In this document: in pieces, positions 33,438-46,075 of the stretch
Numbering within the stretch: the stretch's first letter is position 1
How the letters are laid out: the number at the start of each line of letters is the position of its first letter
Origin: Haberlea rhodopensis
Lineage: Eukaryota; Streptophyta; Magnoliopsida; Lamiales; Gesneriaceae
Assembly (NCBI GenBank): GCA_907163345.1
Contig: CAJQUN010000141.1
Span: 124,001 to 188,000, forward strand
Direction of reading: 5' to 3'
DNA: 64,000 nt
Notes under the pieces: model-generated
The model's database searches: none
Told to the model about the DNA's origin: nothing
What the model saw: the letters and a program-made list of their open reading frames with translations, nothing else
Made by a program: the position numbers and the translations under genes

Positions 33438-34114
33438 ATGATCACAAAACTTGATAAACTTGAATAAGTAATATGCATGTAATGTGAGTAAAAATATGAC
33501 TCCCTCTTAACAATTGCATAACACATACAAGTTAAACAAGTAAAGCATCAAACAAATAACTAACTCTCCCCCTCAAACCATGCATACATAAGCTCTCCCC
33601 CTTAAACTATGCATATATTAAGGTTCAAGTTTATCACAAAATTCTCCCCCTTTTTGTGATAATCAAAAAGCATAAATTTAAATAAACATTGCTCAAATAT
33701 GTTGACACATAGCCATATTTTACCAATTTTACACATGGTCCTCACCAAGCATGTAATAGCTATTAGATCAAATCAATTAGTGAAATACACATGCGTTTAA
33801 GGCACTCAACAATAAATTCTAAATGTTACAATGTGTGCATATGTTCATGTATTCATGCCCAATAAATAATAAAATTATCTATGCATTATCACAAATCATA
33901 TAATTGCACATTTTCACATAACATATTCAAATTTGAATGCAAGGCATATCAAGATACTTACTATAAAAAGATAAGCATACATCATGCATTAACCAATCAT
34001 GCTAAGGGGTTATGCATTTTACTCCAATGAATATTGAGCTTCAATATTTATTGATCACAATTGATTTGTGCCAATGAATTTTGAATTGCTCTTTTAAAAT
34101 GAATAAAATAAATT
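33438..34114 (-). other. Non-coding interior of the gag-only element
   Basis: AT-rich sequence between the purine tract and the gag C terminus. CTCCCCCTT-type motifs recur at 33423, 33570, 33595 and 33643, extra purine tracts when read on the minus strand. No pol remnant seen. Confidence 0.65.
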
Positions 34115-35763
34115 TTACCCTCGATGACAAGAGTTCGTTCTTGTCATTGGTCCAATGCCTCGTGCCTCCTCTATTGAGGTGAATAGGATGAACTCTTCCT
34201 TTGAATTGCTTGTGCCTTCATCCATCCCTTTGTTGTCCCTACAAAACAAATTAACAATAGGAGGATCTTTGGTACCCATTTGATTTTTGGGTCCTTGTGG
34301 GTTAACTTTCAATGGCACTTTTGGAATCCATTTTCACCTATTATTAGGTTGGTATTGGATTCTAGCAAACCTACATTTATTCTTAGTATGCCCATTTTTA
34401 CAACAATAGTTGCAAGTAGGAGAATCATGCTTTGCTTTGGCCAACAAGCTTGAAAAAGATTTTGATTTGCTTGAAAAACCTAACCCGGCTTTATCAAAGC
34501 TACAACGTTGCAAGCCAAGCAATTCATTCATCTTTAAACTACTATCACTAAACTTGGCAAAAGATGTCTTTAAATCAAGCATTTGATTTTTCAAAATAAT
34601 ATTTTCTTCTTCCTTCATAGCAAAGTCTAGCTTAAGCAATTTGTTGCTCTTCTTAGTTTTACCAAGACAATCAATGAGTTCATTATAAGCATCTAATAAT
34701 TCATCATAAGATGGTACCTCATTGTCGCTTTCATCTCATTCATCTTCATCTCCAAGAGCCATTAGACATAGATTAGTTGCTTCTTCTTCATCGGAGTCAC
34801 TATCACTCCACGTGGCTATAAACGTCTTCTTCTTGCCTTTGTCTTCATTCTTCTTACTAGGGCATTTGTTAGCATAATGGTCTTTTTCTTGACAATTATA
34901 GCAAGTTACCTCATGTTTGGATTCTTGTTTGGTAGCATTAGAGGTCTTTGACTTGCTATGTTTGTTGAAGAGCTTCTTGAACTTCTTTGTGAACAACCTC
35001 ATCTCTTCATCATCATCATCTTCTTCATCATCGGAATGGTCTTTCCTTCCAACCAAGGCGATCCCATTTCTTTTGGATCTCTCCTACTCCTTTACTTCTC
35101 TCCTTGTGGCAACTTCAAGCTCATGAGTCACCAATGTGCCATGGAGCTCATCAAGATCATAGGAAGCACTTTCTCCTTTGTTTGACTCGATGATAGCCGT
35201 CTTTTTTGCGTCCCATTCTTTAGGTAAGGCTCTTAGGGCTCTCCTCCATATTTTCTTTGGAGGGTACTTCTCTCCAAGTTGGGCAAGCTCATTTATGATG
35301 AGGGTGAGACTTCTAAACATCGAATCCACCTCTTCTCCGGACTCCATCTCAAATGTCTCATATTTGAGTTGTAGGAGGTCTATCTTTGTCTCCTTCACTT
35401 GATTGGCTCCTTCATGACAAATTTGCAATTTGTCCCATATCTCCTTAGCCGTTGAGCACATCGAGATCCGGTTGTACTCCTTCATATCTAGGGCACAATG
35501 CAAAATATTAATCGCTTTGAATTTTGTGAAATTAATATCATATCCGCTCTAGTGAAATCATCCATTTCTTTGGGAACACTTATTCCCCCAACTTCCTTTA
35601 AAGGAATATATGGACCTTTCACTATGATTTTCCATAGATCATAATCTACGGATTGGATGTATAGAGAAATTCTATTCTTCCAATAGCCGTAATTATCACC
35701 CGTGAAAACCGGAGGGCGATTTGTCGATTGACCTTGAGCAAACTCGTTTGCTAGATTAGCCAT
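34115..35763 (-). pseudogene. Gag of the gag-only element (SIRE-like copia gag)
   Basis: ATG at 35763 (MANLANEFAQG...). UBN2-type gag features: RPPVFTGDNYGYWKNRI, CALDMKEYNRI, AKEIWDKL and SFKMESGE-type region. One frameshift near 35545 separates the first 80 residues from the main frame (35503-35084), and further breaks lie near 35080 and 34735. Knuckle 1 is CYNCQEKDHYANKC (about 34870), preceded by an acidic DDEEDDDDEE run; knuckle 2 is CNYCCKNGHTKNKC (about 34405). The last part (34318-34115) has KVNPQGPKNQMGTK and ends just where protease would begin in full SIRE elements. Role: capsid protein binding element RNA. Few breaks, so decay is mild. Confidence 0.87.
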
Positions 35764-35794
35764 ATAAAAATTTTTGATTTAAAACAAAATCAAA

Positions 35795-35808
35795 TGGCTC
35801 TGATACCA
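35795..35808 (-). other. Primer-binding site of the gag-only element
   Basis: Minus strand TGGTATCAGAGCCA, two bases inside the LTR at 35811. Confidence 0.9.
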
Positions 35809-35810
35809 CT

Positions 35811-37230
35811 TGTTGGAATCGAAGAGGGGGGGGGGGGGGGGGGGGGGGGGGGTGAATGAGATTCCTTGGCTACTTTAGCGTTTTAAAATGAGTTTGAAAA
35901 ATAAAAGAGTTTTGCGCTTTGCGGAAGCTTTTAGTCAATCGATAAATAAAAAGAATAAGTAAATAAATGCGTAATGGAAATTAAAGCAATAAAAGACAAG
36001 AGATTTGTTATAGAAGTTCGGCGATGAATCGCCTACGTCTCCTCTTCCCGGTTAGATAACCTCCAACCGAGGTTCCACTAGAACAATTGGTCTTGGCCTT
36101 GAGGGCTCCAAGTTAGCCACACAACAACTCTTCCCGAGTTTACAAAGCTCTTCCCGAGCACATTACTCTTCCTGAGTACACAAGCTCTTCCCGAGCACAA
36201 TACTCTTCCCGAGTACACAAAGCTCTTCCCGAGCTACCAACACTCTTCACGAGTCTTCTTGGCCTTAAGGGCTCCAAGGATAGCCACACACTTGCACCAA
36301 CTAGACTTGTTGATGACTTTACAATTTTCCAACTTGCTTTGGTGTTGGAGGACCTTTACAATAAATCAAACCAAAAACACCTTCACGGTGTACTCACATG
36401 AAGAAAACAGGACTCTAACAAAAGAATGAATTACAAGCTCCAATACAACAACAATGTATGGAGATTGCAATGCAATTTGAAATAAGGATTATCAAGACTT
36501 TGTAGAAGTTTGTAGGCTTGTTCCTTAGCTTCAAAATGCTCCAAAGCATCAATATTTATAGTGTAGGAGGCCCCCTAGGCTCCTACTAGCCGTTGCTACA
36601 CAAAAGGTTGAAATCACTCCTCGATCGCCTCAGCCATCGCCTCAGGCGATTTCCATCGCCGCGCTCCAACGGTCAGCATAAATCACGGATCGCCTCAGGC
36701 GATCGGGCGATCCAAATTAAATCCCAATGCCGTAGCCTCAGCAGCCTAAAATCTTGCATCGCCTCGGGCGAAGTCCACATTGCCTTAGGCGTTCCAGCCA
36801 TCGCCTCGGGCGTTCAGTCCATCGCCTCAAGTGATCTCCCCTGCGCGCATGCCTGCGCATTGCCTCGGCGTCGCCTCTGTCGATGTGCGGGGCGAAGTGT
36901 CAAATTGTTGCCATCGCCTCAGGCTTTGGTCATCATCGCCTGGAGCGATCTTCCTCGCGTGCTCGCCTAGCCATCGCCTCTGTCGATGTGCGTGGCGAAC
37001 CCTCGCCTGGCACCCATCGCCTTGGGCGATGATCACCATCGCCTAGGGCGATCCAGGCCAGAATATGCACACTCGATTTTCTTCATTTCATTCCACTTTT
37101 CATCACTTAATCTGCACACTAAGTATATGCATTAGTATAACAAACACAAGTTTTGTTGATCATCAAAACTCAAAGATTGACCGGGGATAATTTAACGCAT
37201 TAAACGCAACTATGCGTTTAAGGCTCAACA
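35811..37230 (-). repeat. Gag-only element, 5' LTR (1,420 bp)
   Basis: Mirror of the 32046-33422 LTR at offset about 3,786 in the array region. Contains a 27-base G run (35826-35852) where the other LTR has 7. Carries the extra 22-bp dyad unit at 37038. Confidence 0.93.
35826..35852. repeat. 27-base G homopolymer
   Basis: Uninterrupted G run next to the LTR end; the partner LTR has seven. Could be replication slippage or a consensus error. Confidence 0.8.
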
Positions 37231-37235
37231 TGGTA

Positions 37236-39850
37236 GGAAGAGTTTAAGGATAAAGAAGAGGAAGGGAAATGTTTCCCAACCTCAAAAGATGAAAAAGGAT
37301 ATAGTAGCAACTAAGGAATGAGAGGCATCTATGTTTTCACTATTGGTCACTATCGCAAATCTGCAAGGAATACCTAGACTAGAAGCGTTCTAGAAAGGAT
37401 ATGTTTTATATTAAAATGAAATGTTTCTATTGGTTCTACTTCTATGGTATATGATGCCAGTTGTGCTCACATCTTTGCAAAGAGTTGCATATGTTGAGAA
37501 GAGTATAGAGTCCTAGGAAGGTGAAACCGACCTGAGGCTAAGCATTGTAGCAAGAGTTGTTGCAAAGGCTGTTTGAAACATTTATTTAATATAAAATCTT
37601 GAACTGGTTAGGAACTGGTTTGAGCAATTATTTATTTATTCTAGATTTAATCATGAACATTTGTTCCTATTTTGATAGAGACTGATACTCTTTTAAATAT
37701 GCGAATGTGATTTGCAGTATTTTTAAGAATGCATGTTTTATTGAATCTGGTGAACTTATGAATGATTAGTATGATTATATTCAAAGAATATAAAAAGAAT
37801 GATAACTTAAATCCAACATATATTTAGCATGTGCTGAATGTCCATTGAATTTGATTCATAAGGACGTATGTGGAGCACTAAATGTTAGTGCAAGATGATG
37901 TTGAGTTATCTTAAAGAGAATGTGATTCTCTCTTAAGTTACATATTTGTTGAATATAATTCATACCAATGTGGTGACCAAAACTCCATATACGATATGGA
38001 CTGAAAAATAATCCAAATTTTTATTTTGAGATTGTTCTGCTTGTGTGAAGCAGCCAGTGGGAGATGAGTTGGATAGTTGATTCATCTTATGTTATTTTTG
38101 TGGAAATTTATATTATCAATTGCAGGCAAAGAGTTTGTTTCGCAAGTACAATCTTTCTAGAGAAAATGTTTCTATTAGAAAGGATGACAAAATAATATAA
38201 CTTGAAAGGGTTCAAGAACCACAAACCACTAGAAAAGTGAAAACGGTAAATTAATTTAGTCAATCACAACCTTTGATTTACACACAGCAAAGAGATTTGA
38301 AAATGTTTCAAGAGCTCCTGATAGAATGAATCTACTCCTTGAAAGTAGTCAAGAAATAGACCATGGATATGATCCTTGGACTTTCAAGGAGGCGATGTCA
38401 GTTATTGATTCGGGACATTGGCAAGATGCCATGAAATCTGAAATGGACTCCATGTATTCCAATAAGGTATGGGCCTTAGTAGATCATCTTTGGGAATTGT
38501 TCCCATTGGCTGCATGGATTTACAAGTGAAAGCTTGGAATGGATGGGAAGGTAGTGACCTTCAAAGATTGACTGATGAGTTCTCATAGGCAAAGAGTTGT
38601 TTATGAGAAAATTTTCATCGGTTATGATGCTATAGTCTATTTAGATTTTATTAGTTATATCTTTATATTATGAATATGAGATATGAGTAATGGATGTGAA
38701 CACAACATTTCTCAGTGTGGCATTGATGTAGAAATGTTGCAGCCAAATGTGTTACAACTTCTTGGAGTGAGAAAAAATGTTTTCAAACTCCAGATGTCCA
38801 TTTATGGGCCTAAGAAGGCATCTCGAAGTTTGAACTTCCGTTTTGATAACATCATCAAAGTGTTTGGTTGTGTTAAAAATCCGGAAGTGACATGTGTATG
38901 CAAAAGGGTTAGTGGGAGCATGGTTACATTTGTGATGCTTTAAGTCGATTATATCATGCTCATTGTGAATTGTATTGAATTAATCAAGTAAAGCATGATT
39001 ATCTACTAATTTCTCCATGTAAGATTGGGAGAAGTGTCATATGTGCTTAGCATAAGGATCTATAGGGATAGATCTAAAGGATGCTTGAGATCTCTCAATC
39101 TACGTACATAATCAATGTGCTAAAAGGGTTTAGCATATAATAGTCAAAAAATGAGTTACTTCATAATATGTCATAGTATTCATCTCTCGAGTCAATGGGT
39201 CTTAAGATTGATGAGGAAAGAGAAAAGATGACCTTATATTTCTACTTTTAATAGCATATTGTACGCTATGGTATGCACATGGTCTGATGTATGTTCTTAG
39301 AGTAATAGGCAGATATCAGACATATCCCGTGTGAAGGTCACTGGAAAACTGTGAAAATAATCCTCAAGTTCTTATGAAGAACTTATGATATGTTCATGGT
39401 TTTTGGATCTATAAGTGGAGAAATAAAAATTGAAGGCTAAGCTGATGCTGGTTTTTAAATTGGATGTAGATGATACCATATCGATGTTCGGATTTGTATT
39501 TAAGCTCAATGATGGTGATGTCTCTTGGAAACGTTCCAAGCAAGACACCACAATGGATTCCACCACTGAAGCTGAATACATTGCAGCATACGATGCATCA
39601 AAGAGGCAGTTTGGATAAGAAATTTCATCCAAGAGTTTGGTGTAATTTCTAGTGCAGTTGACACAATCTCTGTGTACCGTGACAACATTTGAGCTATTAT
39701 GAATAGCCAAGATCTCGTCAGGATCCAAACATATATTGAGAAAATACTATCTAATGAGAGAGATGGTAGACGCGACATTATTATCAAGAGAATCGCTTCA
39801 ACAGAAAAATATAGTGAATCCACTGACAAAGCATTTACAATGATTGGTGT
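37236..39850 (+). pseudogene. Copia-1 pol remnants
   Basis: Ordered fragments of copia pol in scattered frames: basic gag tail (37236-37310); integrase end KTPYTIWTEK (about 37988); RT start with PWTFKEAMSVIDSGHWQDAMKSEM (38370) and a MDGKVVTFKD echo (38538); RT end SIYGPKKASRSLNFRFDN (38795) and GSMVTFVML (38920); IYRDRSKG (39060); RNase H DVSWKRSKQDTTMDSTTEAEYIAA (39518). The RT active site is lost in frame breaks. Dead. Confidence 0.85.
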
Positions 39851-41275
39851 CTGATAAATTTCTTGGGAAGATGGTCTTAAGACACATGAGTAGTTGGCTT
39901 TGGGAAAGTGAAAGATATTGTTGTCATACATGATTAAGTAAATCAATAGTTGATTGATTGTACTTATAATCTTATTATGATAATTGTTTGAATATTAATA
40001 TATGTGGCACTTCTTCATCTGTTTACCCATGCATCTTGATGTATTGATGAAGTCCTTGAAGTTGCTATAGTCCATAGAATGTGGTTACGCATATGATGGT
40101 GACCATGAAATACATTCTCGACTGCGATTTCTAAATGTTCCTGGTCGATGAGCCTTCGAGAATGTGATATCGATATATGCTCGTTAGAGACTGGTATTCA
40201 TGATGTGTCTAGTGTAGTGCGCCGTGTTTCATCGGCGTTGGCTTGGAGAAGTCAGCACACATCAATAGGTGCTCATTAGGAATGAGTTCACTGAACGACC
40301 CTACTCGAAATTCTATAAGTGGTTACCATTTGTCGAGTATAGAATTTCTAGTCATAGTTGTGCACCATTACTCCCCATGACCCGAGGCGTCATTGAGGTC
40401 TTGATAGATAGCTGTGTACTTTGATTTAATGACTGATCACATGTGGGTCATAAAGTCATTATTTTGGGTATTCAGTGATGTTGTCAGAGACCTATGATTG
40501 TCGTTGGGGATTCACCACTGGTCTTGATGAACCAGGATGTCCTATGTGTTTTTCTATATATGATTCGAAGAATCTCTGGCCAGAGTGGGTAGTGCTTGTG
40601 AAAAATGAGTTTTTCATATACGCACACAATGAATCATATAACGTGAAACAAATACATAGTTATTGAAATCATAAGGGGCCTCGACCAACCAATGTCCTTG
40701 ATTCAATCGGGACATACTGAGTGAAAGGAATGTATTGCACGCTAACTATGGCTGACAGGTTCTCATACGTTGTTAGTCATTTGTATCTAGGTCTTCGTGA
40801 AGCGCAGATGCTAGGCGCTACCCACGATCGGTAGGTTGTTGCTGGAATTATATTTCGGCAATTGTCTATTAAAAAAGTTTAATTGACAATGGGGCGTTCA
40901 GGGTAAGTCCTTAGAAGTTGTTTGACTTCTAAAATCACAAAGGTTGTGATCCTACTGCTATTATACACTTGAGCCTCGCTAGGTCACAATCAACCGGCCG
41001 CCGATTTATCGATGAGAATTGAGACTTAAATGTTAAGTGCTCAAGATTGTGTGATTGATATTCAAGATATGAGTTTAATTTTTGAAAGCTCCTCACTTTA
41101 ATGGAGTTTCTATGTTTGGAAAGGTTCCATCTATAGAAAGTTCTAAAATTAAAAAGTATGATATATTTATCTCATAATTATGTACGCCATTTGTACATCA
41201 AGTTATTCAATTGGATTGACCTACTTGGATTATGAGTTTAGTGCTCATGTGTTGGCTTTTGGGCAAGTGGTAGAT
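39851..41275 (+). other. Copia-1 3' non-coding region
   Basis: 1.4 kb between RNase H and the 3' LTR, ending in GGGCAAGTGGTAGAT, a weak purine tract. No env-like frame recognised; short frames have no signature. Confidence 0.65.
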
Positions 41276-41671
41276 TGTTAGCATATATACCATGCAAGCC
41301 AAAAGTTGACCTATAGGGCTTTATGCACCCAAAGCCCATTAGTTACTTAATGACCCTATAAATATGCCATTCTAGTTTCTGAGAAACTAAGAGACTCCAT
41401 TCAACACAATTACACTCACTCTCTGAGAATAGTCGTCATCACACTAACACTGGTGTCGGACTTGTAGATTTGGTCAGATTGATTGGACTAGAGAAACACC
41501 GTCATCATAGTGGTTTCATTGTTATCGGTAATCTCTTTTCGTGCATTTATATTTATGATATTTGCATGTTTATATATGAATCAGGCGCAATCTTTCGTCT
41601 CTGTGTCAGATCTGTTTATTGTATTATTTCCGCTGCGTTTGGATCTGACGTCGGGGTACGGAAATCCAACA
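41276..41671 (+). repeat. Copia-1 3' LTR (396 bp)
   Basis: TGTTAGCATATATACC...AATCCAACA; followed by AAGTC, the mutated target duplication. Confidence 0.95.
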
Positions 41672-42599
41672 AAGTCTTCATTCTTGAAATATGCCAGCAA
41701 GACTATCCCCATCTCATTTGGAATTAATGTTCAATATTACATTGTGAGTACCCCTATGCTTAAAATTAAACATTTGTATAAGCATTTCCTGTAAAGAGAA
41801 AAGTTCTCTATCATTTTCCATCCTCTAAATAACATCTTCTTCATGACTATGCTTAATAATTTTATGGTTAATCAATTTATACTTATCAAGATAAAAATTT
41901 GAGTCTCTTGATAGATTAAAAATGATAGAATAACTATTTCACAATAACCATTGGATTTAATAACTTTGTGATACTTGGGGTTATATTTTCTTCTTTGTTG
42001 ATGAATATCATTTAAAGTGTGTGTTTTAGTTTATTGTTCTCATTAGAATGCTACATTCTTGAACTTCATGGCCGGTTTCAAGCTCGAATAAAGGATGACA
42101 GTTGTCTTAGATAGCCAACGTAAATCATTGAAAACTTTTGTTTTATGGTTTCGGAGGATCCATAAAGCTGACTTCAATTAGTTTGATAAATGCTAGATTG
42201 ATTGAATAAAAGATTAAATTCTTGGAACTATATAGATGTTGTTCAGATATATTGGTAGTTCTATAGTGACAACCTTAATTTATTATACATAATTTGATAC
42301 AATAAATATTTAATATCTCCTTCAATGTTTGGAGTTTTAATTAATGATAGAATAATACATTTTGTGTATCATATAGATGACACTCGGCTCTGCCGATAGT
42401 TATATAGTGGGAACCCTGAATGATCATAATTATTTATTAACTGTTAATTACTCACTAACAACTAATTTTGTACTGACATTTTAACTATTGGTACCGTATA
42501 GACGATGATTGGCGCTGCCAGAAGCTTTATATTGGAAACCTTGATTTTTTTTATGTATAGTTGAGTTGTTCCTAACCGAGGAACTATACATATGATTTC
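41672..42599. other. AT-rich segment left of the Tat-like pol, no gene seen
   Basis: Three echoes of a motif (TTATATAGTGGGAACCCTGA at 42402; TATAGTGACAACCTTAAT at 42253; TATATTGGAAACCTTGAT at 42528) spaced about 130-150 bp suggest a degenerate repeat. No gag or primer site found. Confidence 0.5.
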
Positions 42600-45500
42600 T
42601 AGGGGAATATCATGTGGAGATTCAAACCGAGCAAGAAAAAGTTATGCTCGAAAGCTCCAAATATTATCCATCGATCCAAATTATACACCTGAGGTCCTTC
42701 CATAGCTTTCGGACCCGCAGATCTACAGAGGATCCATCTCCCCCATGATGATGCATTAGTTATCTCTGCCACAGTAGCCAATTATAATGTGCAAAGAATC
42801 TTCGTGGATACAGGAAGCTCGACGGATGTACTTTTCCTTAATACTTTGACCCAAATGGAATTCGGAAGCATAGCCGTGCAGAAGGTGAATACCTCTTTAC
42901 ATGGATTTGCTGGGGAGGTCATAAGCCCAGGTGTCTTTACCAGTTACTTTGGGTGAAGAATCGAAGATAAAATTGAAGATGATCACTTTCCTCATAGTGG
43001 ATGCACATTCCTCTTATAATATAATATTGGGTCGTCCGACATTAGCTGCTTTTGAGGCAGTAGCCTCTACTTACCACCTAAAAGTAAAATTTTCAGTAGG
43101 GGTGAAGTTGGGCAAGTAAGAGGGAGATCGATTTTTCTACATGGCTCTCGAATATGGTCATAGTGCCTAAGATAGGTGACAAATGGAGGATGTGTGTAGA
43201 CTTCCGGGATGTGAATAAAGCGTGTACCAAAGAATGTTATCCATTGCCGAGGATCGATCAATTAGTAGATTCTACTGCAGGACACGAGTTGCTGTGTCTT
43301 ATGGATGCTTATCAGGGATATCATCAAATCCCCTTGGCGCGAGAAGATCAATCAAAGGTCAGCTTTGTCACAGCAGGAAGAACTTTCTGCTATGTGGTAA
43401 TGCCCTTCGGATTAAAAAACGCCGGAGCCACTTATCAAAGGTTGATGGATAAAATGTTCAAAGATCAGATAGGGCGAGATGTGGAAGTATATGTGGATGA
43501 TGTCTTGATTAAAAGCAAGAAGGCACAGAATCTGATCGGAGACATGGAGGAAGTCTTCGCCACTTTGAGAAGGTTTGGCATGAAATTAAACCCTTTAAAA
43601 TGCACCTTCGGAATTCATAGTGGGAAATTCTTGGGATACATGGTAACAGAGAGAGGCGTGGAAGCCAATCCCGAGAAAATCCGAGCAATTCAGGAGATGA
43701 ATCCTCCTAGAACATTGAACGAGGTACAAAGGTTAGCAGGAAGAATAGCGGGGCTTTCATATCGCGATCGGCTAATAGGAGTTTGCCTTTCTTTAAGGCA
43801 TTAAGATGAGGAGCACGATTCAAGTTGAATGATCAATGTCATAAAGCATTCGAGGACTTAAAAGAATACTTGGCTCAATTACCATTGATGAACAAACCTG
43901 ATCATAATGAAACACTCCTCGTCTATTTGTCTGTAATCGAGGAGGTAATCAGTTCGGTATTAATTCAAGAGAGGTCAGGGCAACAGTAGCCGGTATATTA
44001 TGTCAGCCGAGCTTTACAAGAGGCCGAACAGAGATATCCTGAAATCAAAAAATTGGCATTAGCCTTAGTCACCACCGCGAGAAGGCTTCGGCCATACTTT
44101 TTATATCATCCCATCATGGTGGTGACGAGTACTCCTTTGGGAAAGCTCTTGTCCAAAGCAGAAATTTCAGGGCGAATGGTGAAATGGCCACTGAATTAAG
44201 TGAATTCGATATTACTTATCAGCCTCGAACTACCATCAAAGCTCAGGCCTTGTTAGATTTCTTGGTAGAAGTGACTCATACTCCTGAAGAGAAGGAGTGG
44301 AATTTGTTTGTATATGGGTTATCCACTCAAATAGGAAGTGGTGCAGGAGTTGTACTCATCAGCCCTGAAGGAGAAGACATCGCAGTAGCTATCCAGTTCG
44401 GTTTTTATTCCTCAAATAATGAAGCTGAATTCGAAGCTCTAATCTCAGGTTTACGAGTGGCATTAGACACCGGAGCTTGGAAAATAAAGGCATTCATGGA
44501 TTCAATGCTGGTTGTTCAACAGGTGACTGGGGTATATAAGGTAAAAGAAGAAAAGTTGAAAAAGTATGTGGAGAATACTCGAGCATTAATGACTCAATTC
44601 CAAGAGGTGGAATTAAGGTAGATATCGATAGAAGAGAATAATCGGGCCGACGAACTTGCAAAATTGGCTAGTTCCATTCATGAGTGGAAGAACATGAATG
44701 TACTAGTGCAAGACCTTTTAATATCTCATATAGCTATCAACAACATAATGAATCTGAAACCGTGTATTATGTCTGACTGGCAAGAGCATATTACTAAGTT
44801 CTTGAAAACAAAGGCTTTGCCGTCTGATCCGAAGGAGGCAGCTCGGGTGAAGGAATGGAGAATCGTTTTATATTAGCGGAAGGCAAGCTGTTCAAAAAAG
44901 GATTCTCAACTCCCTTTTTGCAATGCACTTCAATACAGGAAGGAGAAGACTTGCTGAAGGAGATTCACGAAGGTTGTTGTGGAAATCATTTGGGAACCAA
45001 TATGTTGTATCGGAAGGCTCTTTGAGCTGGATACTATTGGCCTACAATGAAGGACAATGCCGAAGAAATTGTAAGAAAATGCATTAATTGCCAGAAGCAT
45101 GCAAATTTATCTCATGTGCCCGCAGAGGTCATTAACAACAGTATTATTTTCATGTCTCTTCGACCAATGGGGGATGTACATTGTTGGACCTTTTCCTCCT
45201 GCCGCCGGACAAAGGAAATTTCTTCTGGTAGCAGTCGAATATTTCACAAAATGGGTAGAAGCTGAGCCCTTAGCAAAGATAACTGAAGAAGAGGTCATTA
45301 GATTCTTATGGAAAAGCATAGTGTGTCGATTCGAGATACCGAGGAGAATAATTTTGGATAATGGAAGGGAATTTCAGGGTAGGAAAGTACAAGAGTGGTG
45401 AGAGATATGAAAATGAAGCAAGTATTCACGTCGGTAGCCTACCCACAAGCAAATGGGCAAGTTGAGGTGATTAATCATATTCTACTACATGGAATTAAGA

Positions 45501-45998
45501 CGAAATTGGAAGGAGCCCGAGGGGAGTGGGTAAACGAATTACCTGGTGTCTTGTGGGCATATCGAACAACCCCCCGAATATCTACAGGGGAAACTCCGTA
45601 CAGCCTAGTGTATGGTTCGGAGGCCCTTATTCAAGCAGAAATTGGAGTTGAGTCTCTCCGAGTACAATGTTATAACCCTGAGCAGAATAATGATATAAGG
45701 AAGCAGGAGTTAGATGAGATTGATCGGTTGAGAGAACGAGATGTAGCAAGAACTGAGATATATAAAGTGAGGATTACCAATGCCTATAACTAAAGGGTTC
45801 GCCCAAGAGCATTTCAGGTCGGAGACCTGGTGTTACGAAGAACAAATCCTACTGGTGAGGTGCAAAAACTAGCACCCAAGTGGGAAAGTCCTTATAAATT
45901 CAAATAAATGATCGGGAGAGGATCATACAGACTGGAAGACCAGGAAGGTCGGGAGTTGGTAAGACCTTAGAACATTCATAATTTGAAGAAATATTTTG
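42600..45998 (+). pseudogene. Tat/Ogre-like Ty3 pol remnant (PR-RT-RH-aRH-IN)
   Basis: Fragments in correct order: protease FVDTGSSTDVLF (42800); RT with MCVDFRDVNKACTKE, MPFGLKNAGATYQRLMDKMF and catalytic YVDD (43490), open for 216 codons (43154-43804); RNase H (43880-44190, with stops); a second RNase H-like domain (WNLFVYG...NNEAEFEALISGLRVAL, 44300-44621), which marks the Tat lineage; integrase zinc part KCINCQKH (45075), core GPFPPAAGQRKFLLVAVEYFTKW (45190) and YPQANGQVE (45440). The first catalytic Asp of integrase, expected before IVGPF, reads Tyr (TAC at 45177). Gag and LTRs are not found. Followed by a tandem array as in Ogre/Tat 3' regions. Confidence 0.88.
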
Positions 45999-46075
45999 TA
46001 TAACTTTTCATTATTGTTTTTGTTCATGAATTTGTTATCAATAAAATGAAGTTATTTGCTTAAGTTACCCTGTTT

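Larger units (their letters stand above)
32046..37230 (-). mobile_element. Gag-only, non-autonomous copia-type LTR element (TR-GAG-like)
   Basis: LTRs 32046-33422 and 35811-37230 with TG...CA ends and perfect TSD TGGTA. Orientation is minus: the primer-binding site (minus strand TGGTATCAGAGCCA) is at 35795-35808 and the purine tract (minus strand AAAAAAGGGGGAGAT) at 33423-33437. The 2.4-kb interior encodes only a gag with two CCHC knuckles; no protease, integrase, RT or RNase H is seen. It must rely on another element's enzymes. The gag resembles SIRE-type copia gag (two knuckles, then a KVNPQGPK motif), so it is probably a pol-deleted SIRE derivative. Confidence 0.9.
28875..41671 (+). mobile_element. 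Copia-1: degenerate Ty1/copia element, interrupted by a gag-only element
   Basis: Near-identical ~395-bp LTRs at both ends (TGTTAGCATATATAC...AACCCAACA), initiator-Met primer site at 29270, a decayed gag and pol in copia order and a purine tract before the 3' LTR. Flanks AAGTA (28870-28874) and AAGTC (41672-41676) are a target duplication with one change. A 5.2-kb minus-strand element sits in its gag. Frames are broken by many stops. Much more decayed inside than its LTR similarity would suggest, so it may have been mobilised by another element when already defective. Confidence 0.9.
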
